Assembly (NCBI RefSeq): GCF_022346005.1 | Contig: NZ_JAKRMY010000002.1 | Coordinates: 155,284 to 219,283, forward strand | From: Corynebacterium sp. ACRPS | Lineage (GTDB): Bacteria; Actinomycetota; Actinomycetes; Mycobacteriales; Mycobacteriaceae | DNA length: 64,000 nucleotides | Direction: 5' to 3' | In this document: positions 1-12,719 of the stretch, one piece after another | How the letters are laid out: the number at the start of each line of letters is the position of its first letter | How positions within the stretch are numbered: position 1 is the stretch's first letter | Notes under the pieces: generated by a model | Databases searched by the model: none | Seen by the model: the letters and a program-made list of their open reading frames with translations, nothing else | Told to the model about the DNA's origin: nothing | Translations under genes and position numbers: made by a program

Positions 1-87
1 TAGTGACACGATGACGATAGGCGACCCAGATGGGCCTCTCGTTTTAGCACGTCAACGCACATGCCTAGACCAAAATACCAGGTAAAC

Positions 88-112
88 GGCGCGGCCGTTA
101 ATTGGCCCCGCC
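88..112 (-). terminator. Possible terminator hairpin downstream of pyrF
   Basis: An imperfect inverted repeat has arms of 9 nt (88-96 and 104-112, one mismatch) around a 7-nt AT-rich loop. It lies 8 bases past the pyrF stop. On the minus strand it is followed by only a short T stretch, so efficient termination is uncertain. Positions 1-87 show nothing else I can support. Confidence 0.35.
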
Positions 113-119
113 GCGTGTT

Positions 120-942
120 CTAATCCCGGAATTGGTCTGCGGTATCGATCACCGCTTTGCGCAGGTCATCGACCTGGGGGCCGCGTTGCAAAACGGCGCG
201 CGAGACATTGGCGAACCCAAGCTGCGGGCACGCAGACACAATGGAGTGCACCTGCGCGGGACCCGCCCCCTGGGCGCCGACGCCGGGAAGCAGCACCGGG
301 CCATTAAGCGCGTCCAAGCGGGGTGGGTTCTCGACGGTCGCGCCCACCACAACGCCCACGCTTCCAGCCACGCCGGCCTCAAGCGCTGAGGCATTAAAGG
401 CGGCGCACTCATCGATGACCGCCTGGGCAATCGAGTCCGCAGTCCCCGCGGGCACCGCCTGAATGGCGCGCGCCTCTGGATTAGAGGTTGCCGCCAAGAC
501 GAAGACGCCGCGGTTGTTTTCTTGTGCCGTGGCAATGGCCGCGCCCAGCGCCCCAACGCCGAGGTACGGCGATAAGGTCACCGAGTCAGCGCGCAGCGGC
601 GAGGTATCGCCTAGCCAGGCATCGCCATAGCCTTCCATTGTGGAGCCGATATCGCCGCGCTTGGCATCGGCCACCGTCAGGCACCCTGCCTCGCGGAGGC
701 CGGCCAGCGTTTCTTCCAAGACCGCAAAGCCTGCGGCACCGAAGCGTTCGAAGAAGGCCACCTGAGGTTTTACCAAGGCGGCGGTATCTGCAAAGGCCTC
801 GACGCAGCGCAAGCTGAAGGTACGCAGGCCCTCCGCGGTATTATCCAGCCCCCAGTGCTCTAAGAGGTACGGGTGCGGGTCGATGCCTACGCAAAGCCGC
901 CCGCGTTCGCGGCCGGCGTCTTCCAGGCGCTGGCCAAAGGAT

Positions 943-959
<17 letters not shown>
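120..959 (-). CDS. pyrF: Orotidine 5'-phosphate decarboxylase
   Basis: PyrF decarboxylates OMP to UMP, the last step of de novo UMP synthesis, in the cytosol. The 279-residue product is the longer type 2 form found in actinobacteria. The signature DAKRGDIGS is at residues 98-106, with catalytic Lys100 and Asp103. A VGIDPHP segment near residue 24 contributes to the substrate site, and a late PGVGAQG segment matches the phosphate-binding region. I chose the ATG at 957-959. The frame stays open upstream to 1217, but that part lies inside carB and has the arginine-rich composition of a shadow frame. The start overlaps the carB stop by 17 bases, so the two are probably translationally coupled. 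It is the last gene of the pyr operon seen here. Confidence 0.95.
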
Positions 960-4284
<3,325 letters not shown>

Positions 4285-4309
4285 AATATTTCTTCCTTTT
4301 CCTGGGTGA

Positions 4310-5470
4310 CTACTTTTTCGGGGTGTGGTTGGCCATGAGCTCTAAGAATTGATCAAAGAGCGGATTGGCATCGTGCGGGCCGGCGGCGGATTCCGGGTGG
4401 TACTGCACCGAAAAGGCCATGCCATTGCGCAGGGCGACGCCCTCGACCGTGTCATCGTTCAAGCAGATATGCGTGATGTGGGCCGGGCCGAAATCGGAGG
4501 CGAATTCGGCGTCCTTATCGGTCAGGTCGTAATTATCTGGGGCTTGCAGCGCGAAGCCGTGGTTTTGGGAGGTGATATCGATCTTGCCGGTCAGCAGGTT
4601 GCGTACCGGGACGTTGATGCCGCGGTGGCCAAACTTCATCTTGTAGGTGGATAGGCCAAGCGCCCGCCCGAGCAGCTGGTTGCCAAAGCAGATGCCAAAG
4701 AACGGGATTTTCGCCTCGAGCACCTTTTTGATGGTCGCAACGGTGTCATCGGCGGTAGCCGGGTCACCCGGACCGTTGGAGACGAAGACGCCATCCGGGT
4801 TATAGGACTGAACTTCTGCAAAGGTGGTGGTAGACGGCACCACGATGGTCTCAATGCCGCGCTGGGAAAGGTAGCGCGGCGTTGCGGACTTCACGCCCAT
4901 ATCAAAGGCGACGATGGTGTGCTTCTTTTCTCCTTGGGCCTCAACAACATAGGGCTTATCGGTGGATACCTCGGCGGCAAGGTCCGCGCCTTCCATGGAG
5001 GATTGGCTCTTTACCTCCTCGAGGAGTTCCTCGACGGGCCGGGTGGCAGCCTCGCCGGAGAAGAGGCCCGCGGAAATAGAACCGTAGTTGCGCAGGTGGC
5101 GCACCAAGGTGCGGGTATCGATCCCGCGGATACCGATGACGCCTTGGGCCTGCATTTCTTCGCTCAAGCTGCGTTCTGCACGCCAGCTGGATACGCGGCG
5201 GGACAGATCGCGGATAACCAGGCCTGCGACCCAGATATTATTGCCGTGGGACTCGTTGTCCTCATCGTTCCAGCCAGTATTGCCAATGTGCGGGGCTGCG
5301 GAGACGACGATCTGGCGGTGGTAGGACGGATCCGTCATCGTTTCCTGGTACCCGGTCATCGCGGTGGTAAATACGGCCTCACCGAGGGTGGTGCCGGTAG
5401 CGCCGAAGCCGTAGCCACGGAAGGTACGCCCATTCGCAAGGACGAGGATTGCTGGGGGTTTATCAGTCAC
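4310..5470 (-). CDS. carA: Carbamoyl-phosphate synthase small subunit (glutaminase)
   Basis: CarA hydrolyses glutamine and channels ammonia to CarB. The protein is 386 residues. The N-terminal CPSase_sm_chain domain (about 1-150) is followed by a class I glutamine amidotransferase domain. The nucleophile is Cys261 in [10 protein letters not shown], and the catalytic His and Glu are His358 and Glu360 in QYHPE. The GTG start at 5468-5470 opens with [19 protein letters not shown], as expected for the family. The gene sits between pyrC (42 bases upstream) and carB (25 bases downstream). Asn after GICFG, where many bacteria have His, appears to be a normal actinobacterial variant (from memory of mycobacterial CarA), not a defect. 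Confidence 0.96.
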   Translation of the reverse strand: MTDKPPAILVLANGRTFRGYGFGATGTTLGEAVFTTAMTGYQETMTDPSYHRQIVVSAAPHIGNTGWNDEDNESHGNNIWVAGLVIRDLSRRVSSWRAERSLSEEMQAQGVIGIRGIDTRTLVRHLRNYGSISAGLFSGEAATRPVEELLEEVKSQSSMEGADLAAEVSTDKPYVVEAQGEKKHTIVAFDMGVKSATPRYLSQRGIETIVVPSTTTFAEVQSYNPDGVFVSNGPGDPATADDTVATIKKVLEAKIPFFGICFGNQLLGRALGLSTYKMKFGHRGINVPVRNLLTGKIDITSQNHGFALQAPDNYDLTDKDAEFASDFGPAHITHICLNDDTVEGVALRNGMAFSVQYHPESAAGPHDANPLFDQFLELMANHTPKK

Positions 5471-5512
5471 GTCGTGGCCTTTCTGTGCCTTGATTGGGTG
5501 CTGTGTGCAAGG

Positions 5513-6850
5513 TTAGTCATGGGTAGCGGCGTTCAGATCGAACGTTACCGAGCCGCGCAAGATGGTGTGGGTAACTCGCGCGCCGAATTCCTCGCCCGCA
5601 TAGGGGTTGTTTTGGGACTTGGATGCGAGCTGCGCGGAATCGGATACCCAGTGGTGTTGTGGGTCAACGATGGTCAGGTTGGCAGGCTCCCCCACTTCCA
5701 AGGGGCGACCGTGGCCTGGGAGGCGCGTGATCTCAGCGGGGCGCTCGGACATGACGCGCGCGATAAAGCGCCAGTCCGCCAGGCCGGTTTCCACAAAGAG
5801 CTTGGCGATGACCGCCAGCGAGGACTCCAGCCCCAGCATGCCGGGGCGCGCATTTTCGAATTCCACGCACTTGTCTTCGGAGCCGTGCGGCGCGTGGTCG
5901 GTGGCGACGCAGTCAATGGTGCCATCAAGAAGCGCCTGGCGCAGCGCCTCCGTATCGCGCTGTTCGCGCAGCGGCGGGTTCACGCGGAAGAGGCCGTCAT
6001 AGGTGCGCAGTTTGTCATCGGTCATCAACAGGTGGTGCGGGGTGACCTCTGCGGTCAGCGGGATGTCGTGTTCCTTTGCCCACTGCAGCAGTTCCACCGT
6101 GCCCTGCGTGGAGGCGTGGCAGATGTGAACGCGGTTGCCGTAATCGCGGGCGAGCAGGGCGTCGCGGGCAACGATGGATTCCTCCGCCACGCGCGGCCAG
6201 CCGCGCAGGCCCAACCGTGCGGCGTTTTCGCCCTCGTGGGCAGACGATCCACCGGTCATGCGGTCATCCTCGGCGTGCTGGGCCAGTAGCACGTCCATGC
6301 CCTTGGCGTATTCCAGCGCGCGGCGCATCAGCTGTGGGTTCTGCACGCACTTGCCGTCATCAGAGAACATGCGCACCTTGGCATCGCTGCGCGCCATCAT
6401 GCCGAACTCCGTTAAGGATTTGCCTTCTAGGCCCTTGGTGATGGAGCCGACCGGGTGGACATCGCAAAGCCCCAGTGCCTGGGACTTTGCCCATACGGAT
6501 TCGGCGATAATGGGCTGATCCGTGACCGGAGTGGTATTGGCCATGGTAAAGACCGCGGTAAACCCGCCCTTGGCCGCGGCCTTGGAACCGGACTCGATGG
6601 TCTCGGTATCCTCGCGGCCTGGCTCGCGCAGGTGCACGTGCATATCAACCAGGCCAGGCAGCAGCACGTTGCCGTCGCCCTCGATGGTCTCGGCACCCTC
6701 TGCCTGCACCTCGGGCCCGATGGAGTCAATAACGCCACCGCGGATGAGGACGTTGGTGGGCTCGCCTTCCCCGTACAGGCGAATATTTTTAATCAGTAGT
6801 GGGTTTTCGGCCGGTGCGGACAGCCGGCCGGTAGCTGGGTACGTAGTCAT
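5513..6850 (-). CDS. pyrC: Dihydroorotase
   Basis: PyrC cyclises N-carbamoyl-L-aspartate to dihydroorotate, step three of pyrimidine synthesis. The 445-residue length and the [10 protein letters not shown] motif (His71 and His73, metal ligands) mark a class I dihydroorotase. Further family marks are the VHICHAST segment, the EVTPHHL segment and a late ATDHAPH motif with the catalytic Asp. The start at 6848-6850 (ATG) opens with [10 protein letters not shown], a longer lead than in some homologues, before the [10 protein letters not shown] core. The gene lies between pyrB and carA in the operon. It is slightly longer than many bacterial PyrC proteins, but no domain is missing. Confidence 0.95.
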   Translation of the reverse strand: MTTYPATGRLSAPAENPLLIKNIRLYGEGEPTNVLIRGGVIDSIGPEVQAEGAETIEGDGNVLLPGLVDMHVHLREPGREDTETIESGSKAAAKGGFTAVFTMANTTPVTDQPIIAESVWAKSQALGLCDVHPVGSITKGLEGKSLTEFGMMARSDAKVRMFSDDGKCVQNPQLMRRALEYAKGMDVLLAQHAEDDRMTGGSSAHEGENAARLGLRGWPRVAEESIVARDALLARDYGNRVHICHASTQGTVELLQWAKEHDIPLTAEVTPHHLLMTDDKLRTYDGLFRVNPPLREQRDTEALRQALLDGTIDCVATDHAPHGSEDKCVEFENARPGMLGLESSLAVIAKLFVETGLADWRFIARVMSERPAEITRLPGHGRPLEVGEPANLTIVDPQHHWVSDSAQLASKSQNNPYAGEEFGARVTHTILRGSVTFDLNAATHD

Positions 6851-6887
6851 TTTCTCTCCCTTTTACGTGGCTTATGCTCTGCCCGAT

Positions 6888-7844
6888 TTAAATCCCGGCG
6901 TTATCGCCATTGGTCAGCAGCGTAAAAAGCACTGCCATGCGCATGTGGACACCGTTGTTGACCTGCTGCAATACCGTGTTTTTATCCATATCGGCCACGG
7001 CGTAGTTGATCTCCATGCCGCGCAGCATGGGACCTGGGTGCATGACGATGGCGTCCTTGTGCAGCGCCGCGGCGCGCTGCTGCGAGAGCCCAAAGAGCTG
7101 CGCGTACTCGCGGTGGGAGGGGAAGAAGCCGCCGTCCATGCGCTCTTGCTGCACGCGCAGCATCATTACGACATCGGCATCTGCAAGCTCTGCATCAAAG
7201 TCATAGGACACGCGGACCGGCCACTTGTCCACGCCCCACGGCATCAAGGTCGCAGGGCCCACGAGGGTGACCTCCGCGCCTAGGGTGTGCAGGAGATCCA
7301 CGTTGGAGCGCACGACGCGCGAGTGCAGGCAATCGCCCACAATCTTTACCTTCAGGCCCTCGAAGCCATTATCGCCGCGCAGACCTAGGCGCTGGCGCAT
7401 CGTGACGGCATCGAGCAAGGCCTGCGTCGGGTGCTGGTGCGCACCGTCACCGGCGTTGATAACGGCGGGACCATGCCCATCCGGGTCCACCCACTGGGCC
7501 AGCTGTTGCGGCGCACCGGAGGACGGGTGGCGCATGATGATGGCATCGGCACCGATGGCCGCCAGGGTCAGGCCCGTATCTTTGAGGGACTCGCCCTTTT
7601 TCACGGACGAGGTCGACGCCGAGAGGTTGATAATGTCAGCGGACATCCACTTGCCGGCGGTTTCAAAGGACGAGCGCGTGCGCGTGGAGTTTTCATAAAA
7701 GAGCGTATAAATCGTGCGCCCGCGCAGCGTCGGCAGTTTTTTGACCTCGCGGCCATCGAGCGCCTCGCGGAAGCGATCGGCCTCATCCAGCAGGCCGATG
7801 ATTTCTGCGCGGGATAGTTCCGCGCTATCAATGAGGTGTTTCAT
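6888..7844 (-). CDS. pyrB: Aspartate carbamoyltransferase catalytic subunit
   Basis: PyrB condenses carbamoyl phosphate with aspartate. The 318-residue protein has the carbamoyl-phosphate motif STRTR at residues 53-57 inside [13 protein letters not shown], a HPTQALLD segment near residue 145, and the C-terminal HPGPMLRG aspartate-binding loop. No pyrI regulatory subunit is nearby, as expected for actinobacteria. The ATG overlaps the pyrR stop by 4 bases (ATGA at 7841-7844), which suggests translational coupling with pyrR. Confidence 0.96.
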   Translation of the reverse strand: MKHLIDSAELSRAEIIGLLDEADRFREALDGREVKKLPTLRGRTIYTLFYENSTRTRSSFETAGKWMSADIINLSASTSSVKKGESLKDTGLTLAAIGADAIIMRHPSSGAPQQLAQWVDPDGHGPAVINAGDGAHQHPTQALLDAVTMRQRLGLRGDNGFEGLKVKIVGDCLHSRVVRSNVDLLHTLGAEVTLVGPATLMPWGVDKWPVRVSYDFDAELADADVVMMLRVQQERMDGGFFPSHREYAQLFGLSQQRAAALHKDAIVMHPGPMLRGMEINYAVADMDKNTVLQQVNNGVHMRMAVLFTLLTNGDNAGI

Positions 7845-8449
7845 GAGTGCGTTCCCCTTATCTGCGCGGGATCGCCCGCGGACGTAGAGCGGGTGAGAAC
7901 AACGGCATCGCGGCCATCAATGTCTTGGATATATACGGAGACATCTTCTTCCCGCGCCGTGGGCAGGTTCTTGCCCACATAATCGGCGCGGATGGGGACT
8001 TCGCGGTGCCCGCGGTCGACCAATACGGCCAACTGGATAATCGAAGGCCGGCCAACATCACCCACCGCATCGAGGGCGGCGCGGATGGTGCGGCCGGAAT
8101 AAAGGACATCATCGACCAAGATGACCGTGGCATTATCGATGCCGCCATCTGGGATGGAGGTCGGTTGCAGGGCGCGGTGCGGGAAATTGCGCAAATCGTC
8201 CCTGTACAACGTGATGTCGAGCGAGCCCCATGGAACGGGGACCCCGGAAAACTCGTGTATTTTCTGCGCGAGGCGCTGCGCTAGGGGCACTCCGCCTGAG
8301 GGGATGCCCAGCAAAATGACCCGCGGGGCCTCCGCGGAATCGAGCGCCGTCTTTTCAATAATCTGGTGCGCGATGCGTGCAACGGTACGCGAGACATCAT
8401 CGGCGCTTAAAAGCTCCAATTCGTTCGCGTTCACGTCAGTTCCACTCAT
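7841..8449 (-). CDS. pyrR: Pyrimidine operon regulator / uracil phosphoribosyltransferase
   Basis: PyrR binds the pyr mRNA leader in response to UMP/UTP and has uracil phosphoribosyltransferase activity. The protein is 202 residues. The PRPP-binding loop [13 protein letters not shown] is at about residues 109-121, inside a type I phosphoribosyltransferase fold. The [12 protein letters not shown] and [10 protein letters not shown] segments are typical of PyrR. It is the first gene of the operon. A strong AGGAGG Shine-Dalgarno at 8455-8460 precedes the ATG, and a hairpin just upstream (8464-8479) resembles a PyrR-binding loop. In mycobacteria PyrR is known to repress translation through such a leader element, and I infer the same here. 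Confidence 0.95.
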   Translation of the reverse strand: MSGTDVNANELELLSADDVSRTVARIAHQIIEKTALDSAEAPRVILLGIPSGGVPLAQRLAQKIHEFSGVPVPWGSLDITLYRDDLRNFPHRALQPTSIPDGGIDNATVILVDDVLYSGRTIRAALDAVGDVGRPSIIQLAVLVDRGHREVPIRADYVGKNLPTAREEDVSVYIQDIDGRDAVVLTRSTSAGDPAQIRGTHS

Positions 8450-8463
8450 CGTGACCTCCTTCC

Positions 8464-8479
8464 CCGCCTCACGGTGCGG
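8464..8479 (-). promoter_or_regulatory. Candidate PyrR-binding RNA hairpin in the pyr leader
   Basis: In the minus-strand leader a 4-bp GC stem (CCGC/GCGG) closes an 8-nt loop reading ACCGTGAG. This resembles the Bacillus PyrR binding-loop core (CCNGNGAGG) with a mismatch. It ends four bases before the AGGAGG ribosome-binding site of pyrR, so protein binding could hide the site. The position and core fit the translational repression known for mycobacterial PyrR. The stem is short, so the call rests mainly on loop sequence and location. Confidence 0.5.
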
Positions 8480-8546
8480 TCATTAAAGGATGCCTGTCAA
8501 TGAACTTGTAGACGTCTATGCTGATAGACACGTATTACCTTAGCAC

Positions 8547-8566
8547 CTTACCCACCCGTGGGTGAG
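8547..8566. repeat. Inverted repeat between divergent pyrR and epimerase genes
   Basis: Arms of 9 nt (8547-8555 and 8558-8566, one G-U type pair) flank a 2-nt centre. The site lies in the 144-bp divergent intergenic region, close to the start of the plus-strand epimerase gene. A 10-bp palindrome, TAGACGTCTA, lies nearby at 8509-8518. Either could be an operator. I recognise neither. Confidence 0.35.
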
Positions 8567-8593
8567 GCTTAGCCGAAAGAGGTGCATCACGCA

Positions 8594-9946
8594 GTGAGTT
8601 TCTCCGCGCAACACGTAGTCCCAGCTTCCCGCGAACGCGTCTGGCAGTGGCATTCCCGGCCAGGGTCGCTCGCACGCCTAAACCCACCTTTCGCATTCAT
8701 GAAGCCCGTGCAACAGGCCACCGATCTGGGCGATGGCACCTCCCTGCTTTCCCTGCCGGGCGGTTTGCAGTGGACGGCCCAGCACGATCTATCGCGCTAC
8801 CAGGCCGGCTATAGCTTCAGCGATGTCTGCATCAACGCGCCGATCCGCAAATTTGCCAAGTGGCGTCATACGCATCGCTTTGCCGATCACCCAGACGGGA
8901 CGCTGATTACGGACGAGGTAGATACCCGCATTCCCGCTGCGGCCCTCACCTCGGTATTCGCCTACCGGCAGCACCAGCTCATCCAGGATATTGCCTTTGA
9001 AAACCGCCTGCGCGAAGCCCAGCTCGGCCAAAAACCGTTAACCATCGCGATGACCGGCTCACGCGGCAGCGTGGGCAGCGCCCTGACCGCACAGCTACAG
9101 ACCCTGGGCCACACCGTGATCCAGCTCGTGCGCGGCACCGCGCAATCCGGCCAGCGCGAGTGGCGCCCGCACCACCCGCGGCCCGATCTCCTCGAGGGCG
9201 TCGACGTGCTCGTACACCTAGCCGGCGAGCCCATCTTTGGGCGCTTTAATGACAGCCACAAGTCCGATATCCGCGACTCCCGCGTGGGCCCCACCGAAAA
9301 CCTCGCCCGCCTAGTGGCCGCCACCGATTCCGTGCAGGCCATGGTGTGTGCCTCTGCCATCGGCTTCTACGGGTCTGAGCGCGGCGATGAGCTGCTAACC
9401 GAGGACGCCGAGCGCGGCGAGGGCTTTCTTGCCGATGTCGCAGCGGACTGGGAGAAAGCCTGCGACCCCGCCCGCGAGGCCGGGAAGCGCGTGGTCAATA
9501 TCCGCACCGGCATCGTGATGTCCGGCAATTCCGGCCTGCTACCGCTGTTGCGCGCGCTGTTTTCCACAGGGCTTGGCGGCGCCTTTGGTGACGGCAACTT
9601 TTGGTACAGCTGGGTCGCCTTAGACGATCTCACCGACTCCTATATACGCGCCATCGTGGATGAGAACCTTAAGGGTCCGGTCAATGGGGTATCACCAAAC
9701 CCGGTGCTCAATAAGGACTTCGTATCCGCCTTGGGATCCGAATTGCACCGACCCACCATCCTGCCGATCCCCCAATTCGGACCCGCTTTGCTCCTGGGCA
9801 AGCAAGGCGCGCAAGAACTCGCCTTGGCCGACCAGCGCGTCAAGCCACAGGTGCTGGAAGATATAGGCCATACCTTCCGCTACCCCACCATCGACGCAGC
9901 CTTGGCGCACGAACTCGGCGGCGAAAGCCTGTGGGAGTCGCCGTAG
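8594..9946 (+). CDS. TIGR01777-type NAD(P)-dependent epimerase with N-terminal SRPBCC domain
   Basis: This is a two-domain protein of 450 residues. Residues 1 to about 145 look like an SRPBCC (START-like) ligand-binding domain (opening FSAQHVVPASRERVW). From about residue 148 comes an extended short-chain dehydrogenase/epimerase domain with the nucleotide loop TGSRGSVG (TGxxGxxG) and the VHLAGEPI and SAIGFYG segments typical of the TIGR01777/YfcH family. The substrate is unknown for this family. I chose the GTG at 8594 because the GAAAGAGG Shine-Dalgarno at 8575-8582 is spaced about 11 bases from it. The alternative GTG at 8582 overlaps the ribosome-binding site. The gene is divergent from pyrR and monocistronic. 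Confidence 0.88.
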   Translation: MSFSAQHVVPASRERVWQWHSRPGSLARLNPPFAFMKPVQQATDLGDGTSLLSLPGGLQWTAQHDLSRYQAGYSFSDVCINAPIRKFAKWRHTHRFADHPDGTLITDEVDTRIPAAALTSVFAYRQHQLIQDIAFENRLREAQLGQKPLTIAMTGSRGSVGSALTAQLQTLGHTVIQLVRGTAQSGQREWRPHHPRPDLLEGVDVLVHLAGEPIFGRFNDSHKSDIRDSRVGPTENLARLVAATDSVQAMVCASAIGFYGSERGDELLTEDAERGEGFLADVAADWEKACDPAREAGKRVVNIRTGIVMSGNSGLLPLLRALFSTGLGGAFGDGNFWYSWVALDDLTDSYIRAIVDENLKGPVNGVSPNPVLNKDFVSALGSELHRPTILPIPQFGPALLLGKQGAQELALADQRVKPQVLEDIGHTFRYPTIDAALAHELGGESLWESP

Positions 9947-10020
9947 GAGCGCTATGAGTTAGGTAAACTAGGCAGGGTTGACCATTATCCCCGATTAGTA
10001 CATGGATTGAGACTACTTAC

Positions 10021-10512
10021 GTGTCTGAAGAACCAACCCTGTATCCCGATACGCCCATTGAGGATGTCACCCTCGAGCGCATCGGTGAAATTTTTGACTC
10101 CGAAAAGCTCGAGTACCGCGTAGAAGAACAGACCGTCGGCGAAGGCGAGACGGTAAAGATCCTGCGCACCGGCTTTTCCAATATCGCCATTGCCCTGCAA
10201 GTGCGTGACGATGTCCTCGTGGCAGACTCCGTCTGGCGCGGCAACGCCCCAGCCTCGGAAGGCCCGCAACTGCTCATGGTCCTCAATAAGTGGAACCAGC
10301 AGCACTTCGCGCCCACCCTGCGCTTTTTTGAATCGGCCGAAAATAATCTGGCTGTCTCCGGCGTGCGCGAAATCAACATTTCCCATGGCCTGTCCCGCAA
10401 CCAGATCGGTGCCTTCGTGATGTCCACCTTGGACTCCATGCTGCAGTCCATGGCTTTTGTTGAAGAGCACTACCCACAGCTTGTCACCTGGGAGGAGCAT
10501 AACCATGACTAA
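10021..10512 (+). CDS. YbjN-domain protein (first of a pair)
   Basis: A 163-residue cytoplasmic protein with a GTG start and no signal or membrane segment. The region ERIGEIFDSEKLEYRVEE followed by beta-rich segments and NQIGAFVMSTLDSMLQ near the end matches the YbjN / type III secretion chaperone-like fold common in actinobacteria. Homologues have no defined biochemical role. The C-terminal segment TLDSMLQSMAFVEEHYPQ looks helical, as in these proteins. The gene overlaps the next YbjN-like gene by 8 bases, which suggests that the two are made together and may pair. Confidence 0.8.
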   Translation: MSEEPTLYPDTPIEDVTLERIGEIFDSEKLEYRVEEQTVGEGETVKILRTGFSNIAIALQVRDDVLVADSVWRGNAPASEGPQLLMVLNKWNQQHFAPTLRFFESAENNLAVSGVREINISHGLSRNQIGAFVMSTLDSMLQSMAFVEEHYPQLVTWEEHNHD

Positions 10513-11026
10513 TGCATCCACCGCATCTACCGAAAACAATTTGCCTGAGGTCGATCTAGACCGCGTCGTAGCTGCCATGGGCACCTTCGACATTGAGCTG
10601 ACCAAGGTGGAAGGCGAAATTGACGCCGCCACCGCCAACCTCAATGGCCTGCCCACCATGTTTGCGGTCCTGGATTCCGTTGTCATCGTGCGCTGCGATG
10701 TGCCAACCGATGCCTCGTTCTCCAAGGCCGATGCCGGACTCTTCCTCGCCGCCAACCAGATCAACTCTGTAGCATTCGGCGCGCGAGCAGTTATTTCTGA
10801 GCACGACGATATGCTCGTCGTCCGCACCGAGCGCGATATTCCCGCCGCCGCCGGAATGACCGATGAGCAGCTCACCACCGCTTTGAAGAAGGCCGTCGAT
10901 GCCGTCATCAACGGCCAGGACGCCATGGTTTCTGCCGCCGAAGAAATGGCCAAGCTCGGTTCTGAAACCGCGGCGAAGGCTGGCAATAACGGCGAGGACA
11001 ACTCCACGCCGTCTGGAAACGCCTAG
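10505..11026 (+). CDS. YbjN-domain protein (second of a pair)
   Basis: A 173-residue protein predicted from an ATG at 10505, which overlaps the upstream stop codon (ATGACTAA). The segment DLDRVVAAMGTFDIELTKVE aligns in pattern with the start of the upstream protein (LERIGEIFDSEKLEYRVEE), so the two are probably diverged paralogues. The last 20 residues are low complexity (Gly, Asn, Glu, Ser). A longer reading from 10457 would sit inside the first gene and add a basic stretch unlike the family. No enzymatic motif is visible. Confidence 0.8.
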   Translation: MTNASTASTENNLPEVDLDRVVAAMGTFDIELTKVEGEIDAATANLNGLPTMFAVLDSVVIVRCDVPTDASFSKADAGLFLAANQINSVAFGARAVISEHDDMLVVRTERDIPAAAGMTDEQLTTALKKAVDAVINGQDAMVSAAEEMAKLGSETAAKAGNNGEDNSTPSGNA

Positions 11027-11049
11027 CCTGCCTTTTCTCTAAGCGCCTC

Positions 11050-11113
11050 CCCGCACTTGTTTCGCCCGCCTCGCGCACTCGCGTGCTATGGCGCGGCGAC
11101 GGTGCGGGTTTTT
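11050..11113 (+). terminator. Terminator after the YbjN pair
   Basis: An outer 7-bp stem (11050-11056 with 11102-11108) encloses a GC-rich, branch-capable interior and is followed by five Ts at 11109-11113. It sits between the second YbjN gene and the convergent ppk2 gene. The long loop makes it a less standard intrinsic terminator. Confidence 0.5.
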
Positions 11114-11126
11114 GGGCGGCTAGTGC

Positions 11127-11981
11127 CTAGTCCGCATCTAGAATGCGCTGCTTTTCTGCCTCCGGATCGAATTCGGGCGCGGGCCACGACAGGTTCAGGT
11201 GCCGCAGTGCATCGACGATGAGATATTTCAAGGCCATGCGCGCGTACTTCTTATTATCCGTGGGGATAACAAACCACGGTGCCCAGAGCTCATCCGTCCG
11301 GCGGATGGCATCTTCATAGGCGGCCATGTATTTATCCCAATAGCCGCGCTCTTCAAGATCTGAAGGGTCGTACTTCCAGTACTTGTCCTCGCGCTCGGTC
11401 CGCTCGATGAGGTTTTCCTTTTGGAAATCCGGCGAGATGTGCAAAAAGACCTTCAAGATCTTTACCCGCTTTCCGGCGAGCTCTTGCTCATACTCACGAA
11501 TCGCCTCGAAGCGGCGATCGATCTCTTCCTCATCTACCCACTCGTGCACGCGTTGGATCAAGACGTCTTCATAGTGGGAACGATCAAAGGCCACTACTTG
11601 GCCAGGAACCGGATCGTGTTTGCGGATGCGCCACAGGAAATCGTGTTTCATTTCCTCTTCCGTCGGCTTGCCAAAGCCCACGGTCTTCGTGCCCTGCGGA
11701 TCAAAGACAGAAAAGACATGGCGAATAGCCCCGCCTTTGCCGGAGGTATCCATTCCTTGCAGGACCACTAAGAGCGAAGGTGCGTCATCACTATGCGCCC
11801 TGCCGTTAGCAAATAGGCGCTCCTGCAAGTCATAAAGCTCATCGTCATAGCGTTTAAAGCGGTCCTCTAAGTCAGACTTTGAGCCATCGAATCCTGGAGT
11901 CGCCGTGGGATCGACATCCGCAAGCCGAAAGGTTTTTCCGGCGCGCAGGTCGAGCGCATCTTTGATCTTAAATTTACCCAT
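11127..11981 (-). CDS. ppk2: Polyphosphate kinase 2
   Basis: A PPK2 family enzyme that transfers phosphate between inorganic polyphosphate and nucleotides. The protein is 284 residues. The Walker A-like loop GMDTSGKGGAI is at residues 76-86, and the Walker B/lid region AFDRSHYEDV at residues 131-140. The conserved ERTEREDKYWKYDPSD segment follows. The single-domain length with the opening YDDELYDLQERLFANG suggests class I or III; the preferred nucleotide cannot be told by eye. I chose the ATG at 11979-11981, which gives MGKFKIKDALDLRAGK. An upstream extension to 12041 lacks family similarity. The gene is convergent with the YbjN pair. Confidence 0.9.
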   Translation of the reverse strand: MGKFKIKDALDLRAGKTFRLADVDPTATPGFDGSKSDLEDRFKRYDDELYDLQERLFANGRAHSDDAPSLLVVLQGMDTSGKGGAIRHVFSVFDPQGTKTVGFGKPTEEEMKHDFLWRIRKHDPVPGQVVAFDRSHYEDVLIQRVHEWVDEEEIDRRFEAIREYEQELAGKRVKILKVFLHISPDFQKENLIERTEREDKYWKYDPSDLEERGYWDKYMAAYEDAIRRTDELWAPWFVIPTDNKKYARMALKYLIVDALRHLNLSWPAPEFDPEAEKQRILDAD

Positions 11982-12027
11982 GGCAATTATTGTACAAACG
12001 CCACGGTTGGGGCCGTGCGAACCGGCT

Positions 12028-12056
12028 GTCTCCCGCGGCATAGCGCAGCGGGAGAC
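12028..12056 (-). terminator. Hairpin between nusB and ppk2
   Basis: A perfect 9-bp stem (12028-12036 with 12048-12056) has an 11-nt loop. It lies 15 bases past the nusB stop. There is no T tract on the minus strand, so it may be an attenuating hairpin or a Rho-independent terminator of the tail-less type. Confidence 0.4.
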
Positions 12057-12071
12057 GGGGAACGGTTTGAT

Positions 12072-12710
12072 TTAGGAGTTTTCCTCTTCCGCGTCTGCTT
12101 CCGCTTCCGCAGCCGGGGCCGACTCTTCGGGCTCCTCTGTCTCCCCTGGCGCCGCTGCGCGCGTCGAGGCCGCAGAGTCCTCTTGGGAATTCTCGGCTTC
12201 CGCGGCGTCGCTTTCTTCCTCATCGCCGTCGTTATTCATCGGGCTTAGCTCGGAACGAGATTGCGCGACGTCATCCAAGACCGCGTGGATATACGGTGCG
12301 GCTTGATCGTGAGAATACTGCGAGGCCAGCTCCACGCCCTCCACGACGGCCGTCGCGGTGGGAACATCCGGATTAAACAATAGCTCCCAGACCGAAAGGC
12401 GCAGGATAGCGCGGTCGACGGCGGGGATGCGGTGCAACTCCCAATTCTGGGAAAGGTAACGCGAGATCGTGTCATCGATAGCGTCTAGCTCTTCTGCTAC
12501 GCCTTGGACGATGACCTTGGTGTAGTCCGCGATGGGCGCTACAGCGTGGCGTTCCTCGCGCGCCAAAGCAACGCGATCCTCAACAATGGCGACGGGATCG
12601 ACGTCCCGGTTCTCCGCTTCATAGAGGATATCCGCTGCGCGCCGGCGCGCCCGGTAGCGCGCGGTATGCCGTTTATGATTGATATCCCGCTTAGCAGTGT
12701 TATCAGACAA
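12072..12710 (-). CDS. nusB: Transcription antitermination factor NusB
   Basis: NusB binds boxA RNA with NusE (S10) to prevent early termination of rRNA transcripts. The protein is 212 residues. Residues 1 to about 150 form the all-helical NusB domain, with [14 protein letters not shown] near the N-terminus and the conserved [16 protein letters not shown] core. The last 60 residues are a very acidic Glu/Asp/Ala/Ser tail, much longer than in E. coli NusB; acidic tails occur in other actinobacterial NusB proteins. The start is TTG at 12708-12710, since no ATG or GTG lies between it and the conserved [11 protein letters not shown]. It follows efp by 9 bases and is probably cotranscribed with it. 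Confidence 0.93.
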   Translation of the reverse strand: MSDNTAKRDINHKRHTARYRARRRAADILYEAENRDVDPVAIVEDRVALAREERHAVAPIADYTKVIVQGVAEELDAIDDTISRYLSQNWELHRIPAVDRAILRLSVWELLFNPDVPTATAVVEGVELASQYSHDQAAPYIHAVLDDVAQSRSELSPMNNDGDEEESDAAEAENSQEDSAASTRAAAPGETEEPEESAPAAEAEADAEEENS

Positions 12711-12719
12711 GATAAGGCC

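Noticed and set aside
5468..5470. carA with Asn in GICFGNQ thought to be defective
   Set aside because: The nucleophile, His and Glu of the triad are intact and the Asn variant appears normal for actinobacterial CarA.
4919..6289. Long plus-strand frame opposite carA and pyrC
   Set aside because: It crosses two well-supported genes on the other strand and shows no domain.
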